This document shows positions 16,322 to 22,734 of a stretch of 64,000 nucleotides of DNA, piece by piece. The DNA lies in assembly GCF_040939785.1 (NCBI RefSeq), contig NZ_CP162553.1, positions 6,901,001 to 6,965,000 of the forward strand. Reading direction: 5' to 3'. The stretch's first letter is position 1; every line of letters starts with the position of its first letter. Origin of the DNA: Bradyrhizobium lupini. Lineage in GTDB: Bacteria > Pseudomonadota > Alphaproteobacteria > Rhizobiales > Xanthobacteraceae. Made by a program: the position numbers and the translations under genes. The notes beneath the pieces are model-generated. The model was not told where the DNA came from. It saw nothing but the letters and a program-made list of their open reading frames with translations, and did no database searches.

Positions 16322-16624
16322 GTGTCAGTCGTGCGCTGGACCACGGAGAACGTCGCGAAGCTCCGCGACATGGTCTCGCACAGCCCCCGCCCGGCGACGG
16401 AAGACGTGGCGCGTACGTTCGGCATCTCGATCAGCGCCGCGCAGACGGCGATGTCGCGCTTCGACATCACCAAAGGTGCCGTGAGCAAGGGCAACGAGCC
16501 CAAGGATTTGTCCGCGCTCACGGAACGCAAGTGCATGTCCTGCCAGCGTCCTTTCATGAGCGAGGGCATCCACAACCGCCGCTGCAGCTCGTGCAAGCGC
16601 AACGATCACTCGGTGGCGGCATGA
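16322..16624 (+). CDS. HTH plus zinc-ribbon protein, paralogue of the 13,732 gene
   Basis: VVRWTTENVAKLRDMVSHSP and VARTFGISISAAQTAMSRF form a helix-turn-helix. KCMSCQRPFMSEGIHNRRCSSCK is a CxxC...CxxC zinc ribbon close in pattern to that of the minus-strand protein at 13,732-14,013. The GTG at 16,322 is a possible start, but the frame is open upstream and may join the preceding HTH block. The stop overlaps an ATG (ATGA) of the next small ORF. Confidence 0.55.
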   Translation: MSVVRWTTENVAKLRDMVSHSPRPATEDVARTFGISISAAQTAMSRFDITKGAVSKGNEPKDLSALTERKCMSCQRPFMSEGIHNRRCSSCKRNDHSVAA

Positions 16625-16786
16625 CCGGCAGCCCGCACGATCCGCTCTACGGGGTCACGCCGCATCGACGAGAATGGCGCGCGCGACGTCATTTTGCGGT
16701 GGTCTGAGATGACGCCGGAGGAGCAGGCCGCCGCGTGGCGCGACTACGAGCGGGCGTTCGGCAAGCCCAAGGAGGCGGGCAAATGA
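16621..16786 (+). pseudogene. very small gene with a frameshift
   Basis: ATGA overlap with the upstream stop opens MTGSPHDPLYGVTP; the next frame continues IDENGARDVILRWSEMTPEE and AAAWRDYERAFGKPKEAGK to a TGA at 16,784. One indel near 16,665 would join them into a protein of about 54 residues. Alternatively only the last 25 codons from the ATG at 16,709 are used. The TGA overlaps the ATG of the next gene, the usual coupling in this operon. Confidence 0.35.
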
Positions 16787-16989
16787 GGTTCCTCCTAGAC
16801 CCCAGCCTACCGCGGCCGCGTCGTGATCAGCAAGGACCAAAACGTCATCGCCATGGCGCCGACCGTCGAAGCGCTCGCGATCGTCTCGCGTGCCGTCGTG
16901 GTCGGACACGAGCTGCGCGCGCATCCGGACACGTGCCGCACGTGCGGCGCTGGATCATCGCCGACGCAAAACGGAGGGCTGGCCTGTGA
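16783..16989 (+). pseudogene. small CxxC protein gene with two frameshifts
   Basis: It starts MRFLLDP, shifts frame near 16,805 to AYRGRVVISKDQNVIAMAPT and VEALAIVSRAVVVGHELRA, with a single CRTC motif. A second shift gives RWIIADAKRRAGL and a TGA at 16,987 that overlaps the GTG of the next gene. The final overlap matches the coupling seen throughout the operon, which supports reading the pieces as one gene. Confidence 0.35.
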
Positions 16990-17182
16990 AGCTGCTGACG
17001 AACCCCGACATCCCGGCCGGCCGGGTCATGATCGCGCAGGACGGCGAAGGATTCATCTGCCGCATCGCCGCTCTCATCTACGAGCCAGGCGAGGGCGACG
17101 ACGACGTGCAGATCGTCGTGAACCCGTCGACTTCGAGTTGGCCAAGGCGATGTGGTTCGAGGACAAGGGAGTGGTGCAGTGA
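16986..17182 (+). pseudogene. small hypothetical gene with one frameshift
   Basis: From GTG, KLLTNPDIPAGRVMIAQDGE and GFICRIAALIYEPGEGDD are well formed. Near 17,127 the protein passes to the next frame, DFELAKAMWFEDKGVVQ, whose TGA overlaps the GTG of the following gene. A one- or two-base indel is the simplest cause. Family unknown. Confidence 0.4.
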
Positions 17183-17403
17183 GCTTCGGACGCGCCCTCG
17201 GAACCTCACTCTTCATCGGTGGGGTTTTCATGATCTGGCTCGCGCTGCACCTCGGCGACAAGCAGCGCGAAGAGCGCCTGACCGCCTGGAATGACTTCGT
17301 CTCGCAGCACGCCTGCCAAGTGGTCGAGCGCAGGGATACGCCTGCCGAGACCGGATTCCGATGCGACGACGGCGTGACCTACTGGAAACGAGGGAAGCTC
17401 TGA
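17179..17403 (+). CDS. small membrane protein, 74 aa
   Basis: From GTG, SFGRALGTSLFIGGVFMIWL forms one TM helix, followed by GDKQREERLTAWNDFVSQHA and a Cys pair (HACQVV...FRCDDGVTYW). Proteins of this size and layout occur in phage and island gene runs. The ending TYWKRGKL and the single N-terminal helix suggest a periplasmic or cytoplasmic domain held at the membrane. It is coupled at both ends by start/stop overlaps. Confidence 0.6.
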   Translation: MSFGRALGTSLFIGGVFMIWLALHLGDKQREERLTAWNDFVSQHACQVVERRDTPAETGFRCDDGVTYWKRGKL

Positions 17404-18044
17404 TGACCGCCACCCACACCATCCCCGAGCGCCTCGTCATGCTGGTCTGCGCGCTCCTCTCGCTCGCCGTCGCCGTGTTCGTGACGGCACGCGTCTTTCC
17501 GGTCCGGCATCTGCTCACGCGCACCGAGGCCCAGTCGGCCATCGGGCTACTGCTGTCGGCGGCCCTGCTCACGCTCGGCGTCACGCTGATCGTCGACTGG
17601 CGGCGGAAGCGGAGGGCGAGGGCGCCTTTCGAATTGTTCGCGTCACTTATCAGCGACGCCCGGGCGGTGTCGCTCGACGAGTTGAGCGAGGCCGACATAT
17701 TGAGGATCAGCAGCACAAAGTCATCGAGCGACTACCATGTCGATGACATCAACGAAGACGGCAGCCTCAAACCCAGGGCCTTGATGTACCCGGACAGCAA
17801 TCTGAAGCAGCCGGTCCGCGCCTACGCGGACACGTTCAGCGCCGTTCCGGTGATTAAGAAGATGATGCAGGGGCGGGCCGACCCGCAGGCCGAGCTGCAG
17901 CGCCACCTCACCGCCGCGCTCGCCGTCCTGCTGCGCGAGCCGGCCCTAACGATCGATGCCAGCACCATGCGCATGCTCGCGAAGCACAAGGAAAGGCGCG
18001 CCGTCGTGCGGGACGAGAAGGGCCGCTGGAGGAGGGTGCAGTGA
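17403..18044 (+). CDS. two-TM hypothetical protein, 213 aa
   Basis: It opens MTATHTIPERLVMLVCALLS with two membrane helices (to residue about 65) separated by a short loop, then basic RRKRRARAPFE and a soluble part with HVDDINEDGSLKPRALMYPD and a helical region PQAELQRHLTAALAVLL. The end is basic (RDEKGRWRRVQ). It starts at TGATG after the upstream gene. No known family. Confidence 0.6.
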   Translation: MTATHTIPERLVMLVCALLSLAVAVFVTARVFPVRHLLTRTEAQSAIGLLLSAALLTLGVTLIVDWRRKRRARAPFELFASLISDARAVSLDELSEADILRISSTKSSSDYHVDDINEDGSLKPRALMYPDSNLKQPVRAYADTFSAVPVIKKMMQGRADPQAELQRHLTAALAVLLREPALTIDASTMRMLAKHKERRAVVRDEKGRWRRVQ

Positions 18045-18376
18045 TGCAGCTGCAGCTCTTCGACCCGCGCATGGCGCCGACCGCGACCGCAGAGATGCTG
18101 GCGGACGCCGGCCTGCGGGGCGCCATCCGGACGATGCGCAAGGACAAGGCCGGCACCGAATGGCCGTTCGTCGAAGCCATCGGTGCGATCGGCGACGCCC
18201 GCGCATGGGCCGTGGATGATCGCGGCGTGCGCTACGTCGTCTTGGACAACACGGTCTTCCGCGACGAGGAGCTCTGGTTCGCCGTGGCCTGGGTCCGCAA
18301 GGCTGCGCGAAGGCGTTCACGCGGCTGGACGAGTGCAATGAGAGGGCGCCATGAATACGACTTACACGATCCTTGA
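18044..18376 (+). CDS. hypothetical protein, about 110 aa, C-terminus frameshifted
   Basis: MQLQLFDPRMAPTATAEMLA, TMRKDKAGTEWPFVEAIGAI and YVVLDNTVFRDEELWFAVAW are well formed. The last 25 codons are Arg-rich shadow. In the neighbouring frame the sequence reads AKAFTRLDECNERAP and stops at 18,351-18,353, overlapping the ATG of the next gene exactly like the other junctions here. So the true end is probably 18,353 and one base is missing or extra near 18,305. Confidence 0.5.
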   Translation: MQLQLFDPRMAPTATAEMLADAGLRGAIRTMRKDKAGTEWPFVEAIGAIGDARAWAVDDRGVRYVVLDNTVFRDEELWFAVAWVRKAARRRSRGWTSAMRGRHEYDLHDP

Positions 18377-18620
18377 GATCAACGATGGTGGCGATCCTGA
18401 GTGCGACATCGACACCACTGTTGTACGTTGCCTTTCGGATGGCGTCGAGAGCACGATCACGCGCGTTGCATACTCGGGGAGTCACAACGTCGTCCGCTTC
18501 GAGTTCTCGAACCGAGAAGGCGTCGACGAGATCATGAGCGGAACGCCGTGCTCGTCCTCCGAGTGGATGGAGGTTCTGGACGACTTCAAGAAGGCCGTCG
18601 CAGAGCTGCCCTCTGACTAG
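18351..18620 (+). CDS. hypothetical protein, 89 aa
   Basis: An acidic soluble protein: MNTTYTILEINDGGDPECDI, TTVVRCLSDGVESTITRVAY, VVRFEFSNREGVDEIMSG. The composition is less GC-driven than its neighbours, and the frame is clean. It is the last plus-strand gene before the convergent ligase, overlapping its stop by four bases. No family recognised. Confidence 0.6.
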   Translation: MNTTYTILEINDGGDPECDIDTTVVRCLSDGVESTITRVAYSGSHNVVRFEFSNREGVDEIMSGTPCSSSEWMEVLDDFKKAVAELPSD

Positions 18621-19588
18621 TCCTCAGCCAGCCCCTTGAAGCTGGGGTGCCGCAGGTACCCGTCCGCCGTGATGTCGCGATACTCGACATGGGCGACCAG
18701 CTTCGGCTCGACGGCCTTGATGTGCCGCTTCGAGAACAGCTTCGTCTTCGGCGGCGGCAGCGCGTCCAGGCGCCGGCGCAGATCGGCCGAGACCTTCATC
18801 TTGAAGCCGGTGCCGACCTTGCCGACGTAGGTCAGCTTCCTGCCGTCGCGGCGGGCGACGTGCAGGGCCGCTATGCCGCCCATCGCCGGCACGTAGCCGA
18901 CGATCGGGAAGGCTTCCTTCTTCGACGTCTTGATCTTCTGCCAGCTGTCGCTGCGGTCGCCGCTCCGGTACGGCGCATCCGCCCGCTTGGACACGATGCC
19001 TTCCCAATTCAGCTTCGCGGCCCCTTCGAACATCGCGGCGCCGTCGTCCATGTGATCGCTGAACAGGATCGGCGGCCCGAGCTTCGTCCGCTCGATCAGC
19101 TCCCGCAAAAGGCGCTTGCGCTCCTGCAGGGCGACGCCGCGCAGGTCGTGGCCGTCGAGGTGAAGCAGGTCGAAGCAATAGAGCAGCAGGCGGTCGTGCC
19201 GGCTGGCGGCCAGGTCGGCCTGCAGGGCCCCGAAATCCGTCCGCTCGCCGACCACGACCACGATCTCGCCGTCGATCACGGCCTGGTCGATGCCGGCCCC
19301 GGCCAGCTCGGTGGCGACGGTCGGAAAGCGCTTGGTCCAGTCCAGGCCCGAGCGCGTGTAGATGCGGGTGCCGTCGGCGGAGACGTGCACCTGGGCACGG
19401 TAACCATCGAACTTGATCTCGTGGAGCCAGGCGGCGCCCGTGGGCGGCTTCGCTTTGAGCGTGGCGAGCTGGGGAGGGATGAATCGCGGCATCGGCGCCG
19501 GGACGGCACCCTCGGGGGGTACAAAGCGGGGGCCAGAGTCGGATATTGCCCCGCCGTTGTACCCCTTTGAACCGGACTTTTTGACCAT
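18617..19588 (-). CDS. stand-alone LigD-type ATP-dependent DNA ligase
   Basis: 323 residues carrying the ligase and OB-fold domains only. Motif I HEIKFDGYR holds the adenylated Lys; RSGLDWTKRFP, VIDGEIVV, FDLLHLDG, EGIVSKRADAPY and WQKIKT are motifs Ia-V. The C-terminus (KVGTGFKMKV...HVEYRDITADGYLRHPSFKG) is the OB domain. Full LigD proteins of non-homologous end joining add polymerase and nuclease domains, absent here. No Ku gene is in the window. It probably seals breaks for the island or assists a chromosomal Ku/LigD pathway. The start MVKKSGSKGY at 19,588 is chosen because upstream sequence is not protein-like. Confidence 0.85.
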   Translation of the reverse strand: MVKKSGSKGYNGGAISDSGPRFVPPEGAVPAPMPRFIPPQLATLKAKPPTGAAWLHEIKFDGYRAQVHVSADGTRIYTRSGLDWTKRFPTVATELAGAGIDQAVIDGEIVVVVGERTDFGALQADLAASRHDRLLLYCFDLLHLDGHDLRGVALQERKRLLRELIERTKLGPPILFSDHMDDGAAMFEGAAKLNWEGIVSKRADAPYRSGDRSDSWQKIKTSKKEAFPIVGYVPAMGGIAALHVARRDGRKLTYVGKVGTGFKMKVSADLRRRLDALPPPKTKLFSKRHIKAVEPKLVAHVEYRDITADGYLRHPSFKGLAED

Positions 19589-19731
19589 GAGGAGTCCGGA
19601 TATAGGGGCACAAACACCTGATTCCGAATCCTTTTTCGGGAATAACGTGGGGAACTGGCGGCCGAATCCTTGAAACCGGGAACCGCGATCGTCATCCTGC
19701 CGGGTAGCTGATTCGCAACCCAAGGTACCGC

Positions 19732-20007
19732 ATGGCCGCCGATGATCCGGATTTCGCGAGCTGGCTTCCCGTGATCGGCAAGAGCCTGGCCTACCTGTGC
19801 ATGGCCGACGCCATCAAGCACGACCCAGACCGCTTCAAGGAGACGCTGCCCAGAGTGGACTTCCTCGAGGCGCTCGGTCTCTCGCATGAAGACGCATCGA
19901 AAGCCGCGGGTTCGACCCCGGGCTCCGTCCGCGTCCTGAAGTTCAACCGCGACAAGAAGGCGAAGAATGGCAAAAAAGGCAGCAAGAAAGCGCGCGCCAG
20001 CCGCTGA
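19732..20007 (+). CDS. HTH-like small protein, first gene of the TIR operon
   Basis: 91 residues: MAADDPDFASWLPVIGKSLA, FLEALGLSHEDASKAAGSTP and GSVRVLKFNRDKKA. The piece LGLSHEDASKAAGSTPGSVRVL has the length and pattern of a sigma-factor-like or transposase-like HTH. The C-terminus is Lys-rich and disordered. It overlaps the next HTH gene by 41 bases and is divergent from the ligase gene. Confidence 0.65.
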   Translation: MAADDPDFASWLPVIGKSLAYLCMADAIKHDPDRFKETLPRVDFLEALGLSHEDASKAAGSTPGSVRVLKFNRDKKAKNGKKGSKKARASR

Positions 20008-20206
20008 GGGTGCGGAGGACAAGTCGTCGCCGGCGCTCGACAAGATCGCCGGCCTGCTTGCGCTGATCGCGACCAAGGAGCTGGACACGGATACGGCGGC
20101 GCTGAAGCTCGTGGCCTGCGGGTTCTCCGCGCGCGAGATCTCCGGCCTGCTCGACGTCGGCCCGAACTACGTCAACGTCGCCCGCCACCGCAAGAAGAAC
20201 AAATAG
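19967..20206 (+). CDS. second HTH-like small protein of the TIR operon
   Basis: 79 residues with a basic N-terminus (MAKKAARKRAP), then ALDKIAGLLALIATKELDTD and an HTH of the form LVACGFSAREISGLLDVGPNYVNVAR, close in design to the sigma-70 region 4 or LuxR-like HTH. It is nested in the end of the first gene and followed one base later by the TIR-like gene, so all three are made together. It likely binds DNA or the partner. Confidence 0.65.
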   Translation: MAKKAARKRAPAAEGAEDKSSPALDKIAGLLALIATKELDTDTAALKLVACGFSAREISGLLDVGPNYVNVARHRKKNK

Positions 20207-20207
20207 C

Positions 20208-21101
20208 GTGGCACGCATCAACCCGCAGCTGATCGAGCGCCTCGCCACCAGGATGGGCATCACGCCGAAGGCGGTGTACCGGCACGTCCAGGGCGTCGTG
20301 AACGAGACGGGGTTGGAGAGGCACCTGGCCGCACTCCTGCTGGCGATGCGCAACAAGGACATCAACGTCACCCGGCTGTCGACGGCGGACGAGCGCGCGG
20401 CGGTGAGCGGCTGGCTCGGCGGCGGCCACCGGCGCCGGGATCCGGAAGAGCCGCGGCCGGCCGAGCCGGCTCGCCGGGCTGCGGCGCCGGCGAAGAAGTC
20501 GAAGCAGCGGCCCACCCGCGGCAAGACGGTCTTCGTGGTGCACGGCCGCGACCAGGCGCTGCGCGATTCCATGTTCGGCTTCCTCCGCGCCGCCGGCCTG
20601 GAGCCGATCGAATGGGAGGAGGCGGTGCATCGCGCCCGCCGTGGCGCCAATCCGTTCGTCGGCGATCTGATCGAGCGCGTCATGGATCAGGCGCAAGCGG
20701 TCTTGGTGATGTTCTCTCCAGACGACATGGTGCAGCTGCGCGACGTCTTCGTCGACCGGCACGAACGCAACACCGAGGGCAAGCTCCAGGGGCAGGCGAG
20801 ACCCAACGTTCTGTTCGAGGCCGGCCTAGCGATGGGAGCGCACGCAGAGAAGACGGTGCTCGTGCAGGTCGGGCACGTGAAGCAATTTTCCGACATCGGC
20901 GGACGGCACATGCTGCGCTTCAACGGCTCCGCCGCCAGCCGGCACGATCTCATCGGACGCCTGCGGATGCTCCGCTGCGATCTCGAGGTCGACGGCCGCC
21001 GCGATTGGCTCGAGGTCGGCACCTTCGCGCCAACCGAGCGAAAGCCCGCAAAAAAATCGAAGCCGCTGATTGCAGGGTATACCCGGCAATTTCAACGTTA
21101 G
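20208..21101 (+). CDS. TIR-like nucleotide-binding effector (CAP12/PF10137 type)
   Basis: 297 residues from GTG. An N-terminal helical, HTH-like region (QLIERLATRMGITPKAVYRH) and a Pro/Ala/Arg linker precede a TIR-like domain from residue about 105: KTVFVVHGRDQALRDSMFGF, LRAAGLEPIEWEEAV, AQAVLVMFSPDD and PNVLFEAGLAMG, where the Glu is the probable NAD-cleaving residue. This domain is used as NADase effector in CBASS-like and related defence systems. Here it is joined to two small HTH proteins rather than to a cyclase. A defence role is inferred from the domain and the island setting. Confidence 0.75.
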   Translation: MARINPQLIERLATRMGITPKAVYRHVQGVVNETGLERHLAALLLAMRNKDINVTRLSTADERAAVSGWLGGGHRRRDPEEPRPAEPARRAAAPAKKSKQRPTRGKTVFVVHGRDQALRDSMFGFLRAAGLEPIEWEEAVHRARRGANPFVGDLIERVMDQAQAVLVMFSPDDMVQLRDVFVDRHERNTEGKLQGQARPNVLFEAGLAMGAHAEKTVLVQVGHVKQFSDIGGRHMLRFNGSAASRHDLIGRLRMLRCDLEVDGRRDWLEVGTFAPTERKPAKKSKPLIAGYTRQFQR

Positions 21102-21168
21102 ATCCGATTTTGCAGGATATAGCAGGCAAATTAACCATCTATGGGAAGCTAACTTTTCTTCGCGCGCG

Positions 21169-21190
21169 TGATTCATGCTGACGTGAATCA
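21169..21190. promoter_or_regulatory. inverted repeat TGATTCA-N8-TGAATCA, candidate operator
   Basis: Perfect 7-base arms separated by eight bases lie in the 174-base gap upstream of the gene at 21,276. Size and spacing fit a dimeric repressor site. No regulator can be assigned; nearby HTH proteins are candidates. Confidence 0.35.
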
Positions 21191-21275
21191 AATGCCGCTT
21201 GCGCCTTTCTCCAATCTGTAGGCAGAATGACTACATGAGACGGAGCGATGTCGCGACGTCGAGAGGAGAGGCACC

Positions 21276-21611
21276 ATGGCAGAGAAGACGCGCGACGAGA
21301 TCGAACACCTGAAGCGGAATTGGCTCGACGATCCGCACTGGGATGTCGAGCACACCGAGGGGTTCGAGGACCACCGTGATGAACTCAAGGCCTTTCATGA
21401 CGGCATCACGGAAAAACGTCGTCAGAAGGATCAGGCCGAGCACGAGGCTAGGATCGCGGCGCTCGATGCCAAAGCCGGTCTCGGCGGCAACCGCGCACTG
21501 GCGGAATACATCATCTCGATGGAAGACCGGATCGAGTCGCTCGATAGCCATGCCGAGCGCCTGAGCGAACGGATCGACGAAAACATGTACGGCAGCGGCC
21601 GCTTCGGCTGA
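21276..21611 (+). CDS. coiled-coil hypothetical protein, 111 aa
   Basis: GGAGAGGCACC precedes MAEKTRDEIEHLKRNWLDDP. The protein is highly charged and helical (KRRQKDQAEHEARIAALDAK, LAEYIISMEDRIESLDSHAE). It contains WDVEHTEGFEDHRDELKAFH, a rare clustering of acidic and His residues. It is the first gene of the cassette whose next three members carry the repeated RNA leader. Confidence 0.65.
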   Translation: MAEKTRDEIEHLKRNWLDDPHWDVEHTEGFEDHRDELKAFHDGITEKRRQKDQAEHEARIAALDAKAGLGGNRALAEYIISMEDRIESLDSHAERLSERIDENMYGSGRFG

Positions 21612-21621
21612 AGCTTATAGA

Positions 21622-21704
21622 CATCGACCTCTCGCCGGGCGCTGAAACAGCTACCCGGCTCGGGGCCGTAGAGGCCGGCCGTCGCCGGCGATAGGAGGAA
21701 ACAG
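21622..21704 (+). ncRNA. structured 5' leader, copy A of three
   Basis: CATCGACCTC, then P2 GCCGGG/CCCGGC (21,634-21,639 with 21,654-21,659) around an inner stem GCTG-AAA-CAGC, a TA bulge, TCGGGG and GTAGAGG. CCTC (21,628-21,631) can pair with GAGG (21,671-21,674). A second hairpin (GCCGGC-CGTC-GCCGGC) stands before the ribosome site AGGAGG of the 21,706 gene. Copies B and C share the plan with compensating base changes. Confidence 0.6.
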
Positions 21705-21705
21705 T

Positions 21706-21909
21706 ATGGCTTCTCGGGTTCACTACAATCTGACGAACGTCGAAACCGGCGAGGCCATGGTCGATGGCACCCCGGCCGACCTGAACGCGCTTTGCGAACG
21801 GCTCGGGATCACGGTCGACGACATTTACGACGCCCTCGACGACGGTCAGGTGTCGGGGTCGGTGACGATCTCGGGCGAGGTGGTCGAGACGTGGCCCAAG
21901 GCCGCCTGA
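21706..21909 (+). CDS. small hypothetical protein, 67 aa
   Basis: MASRVHYNLTNVETGEAMVD, TPADLNALCERLGITVDDIY and DALDDGQVSGSVTISGEVVE. It is an acidic, folded-looking domain with a strand-helix-helix pattern; the helix pair could act in protein or DNA contact. Its leader is RNA copy A, its own 3' side leads straight into copy B. No family recognised. Confidence 0.65.
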   Translation: MASRVHYNLTNVETGEAMVDGTPADLNALCERLGITVDDIYDALDDGQVSGSVTISGEVVETWPKAA

Positions 21910-21918
21910 CAGCCATCC

Positions 21919-22003
21919 ACATCGACCTCACGCCCGGCGCCGAAAGGCTACCGGGCTCGGGGCGTCAGGAGCGCCGCCGTCGCGGCGCCGAGCAGGAGAG
22001 CAG
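21919..22003 (+). ncRNA. structured 5' leader, copy B of three
   Basis: ATCGACCTCAC, P2 GCCCGG/CCGGGC, inner stem GCC-GAAA-GGC (a GNRA tetraloop), TA bulge, TCGGGG, then CGTCAGG. The outer pair is CCT/AGG. A second hairpin GCGCCGC-CGTC-GCGGCGC keeps the CGTC loop of copy A although most stem bases differ. The ribosome site AGGAGAG and ATG of the 22,006 gene follow. Confidence 0.6.
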
Positions 22004-22005
22004 AC

Positions 22006-22242
22006 ATGAACCATCGCAAGCGCGGCGACGATATCTCCCATGAAAGCATGGAGGCCGTCGTGGACACGGTTTTCGGCGTTGCGACCGAACCCGTCGCCAA
22101 GATCCTGGACGCAGAGCTGAGTGCCGGAATTCGCGATCGCATCAGGGCGGTGGCGGTCGCCGAATTCAACCGCGACTTGGACGACATGAAGTGGATTCAG
22201 AAGGTGTTCGCCCGCTGCCGCGGGGGCTACGTCCCGGCGTAG
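22006..22242 (+). CDS. small hypothetical protein, 78 aa
   Basis: MNHRKRGDDISHESMEAVVD, TVFGVATEPVAKILDAELSA and IRDRIRAVAVAEFNRDLDDM. A mostly helical protein with a basic N-terminus and a last helix ending KVFARCRGGYVPA. It is preceded by leader copy B and followed by copy C. Not recognised. Confidence 0.65.
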   Translation: MNHRKRGDDISHESMEAVVDTVFGVATEPVAKILDAELSAGIRDRIRAVAVAEFNRDLDDMKWIQKVFARCRGGYVPA

Positions 22243-22250
22243 GCAGCCAG

Positions 22251-22310
22251 CATCGACCTCACGCCCGGCGGCCGGCGACGGCCCACCGGGCTCGGGGCCG
22301 TAGAGGAGAA
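22251..22310 (+). ncRNA. structured 5' leader, copy C of three
   Basis: CATCGACCTCAC, P2 GCCCGG/CCGGGC, inner stem GGCCG-GCGA-CGGCC (again a GNRA tetraloop), CA bulge, TCGGGG and CCGTAGAGG. Here the outer stem CCTC (22,257-22,260) pairs with GAGG (22,303-22,306), which is itself the ribosome site (GAGGAG) of the 22,316 gene. The second hairpin is absent. So this copy could directly hide the start of translation. Confidence 0.62.
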
Positions 22311-22315
22311 CGGTC

Positions 22316-22471
22316 ATGGACGCGATTCAGATTTGCCTGGGAATGCTGGCGGGATTCCTCGCCTTGATCTCGGTTTCGATTATGGCGTTCGAGTTCTCGA
22401 ACCTCTTCGCCGACTACGCCGCGCTGCGGCACTACGACCGCGAACACGACAAGGAGGGCAGGAGGAAGTGA
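22316..22471 (+). CDS. single-TM peptide, 51 aa
   Basis: MDAIQICLGMLAGFLALISV continues as one membrane helix, followed by FEFSNLFADYAALRHYDREH and a charged tail EGRRK. The ribosome site GAGGAG lies inside RNA leader copy C. Its stop overlaps the GTG of the next HTH gene. It is probably an inner-membrane accessory peptide; function unknown. Confidence 0.65.
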   Translation: MDAIQICLGMLAGFLALISVSIMAFEFSNLFADYAALRHYDREHDKEGRRK

Positions 22472-22731
22472 AGAAGCTATCGCACCGAGCGGCGCGCGTG
22501 AAGGCCGCCGTCGAGCTGGCGTACGACGACCGCAGCATCACCAAGGCGGCCGCCGCCGTCGGCGTCTCGAAGCAGCTGCTCGCTTTCATCCTCGCGGGCG
22601 ACCGCGAGGTCACCGACGACGTCTACAGCCGCGTCGCCGACGCGTTGCGCAATGAGGCCGGCCGCATGACGAAGGTGGCAGGAAAGATCGAAGCGATGGC
22701 GGGCGCGATGGCCGCCGAACTGAAGGAGTAG
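22468..22731 (+). CDS. HTH protein, 87 aa
   Basis: From GTG (AGGAGGAA just before), KKLSHRAARVKAAVELAYDD and SITKAAAAVGVSKQLLAFIL form a Cro/C1-like or transposase-like HTH. The end ADALRNEAGRMTKVAGKIEA is a charged helix. It is coupled to the TM peptide by a four-base overlap and lies three bases before the next gene. It may regulate this cassette. Confidence 0.65.
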   Translation: MKKLSHRAARVKAAVELAYDDRSITKAAAAVGVSKQLLAFILAGDREVTDDVYSRVADALRNEAGRMTKVAGKIEAMAGAMAAELKE

Positions 22732-22734
22732 ACC

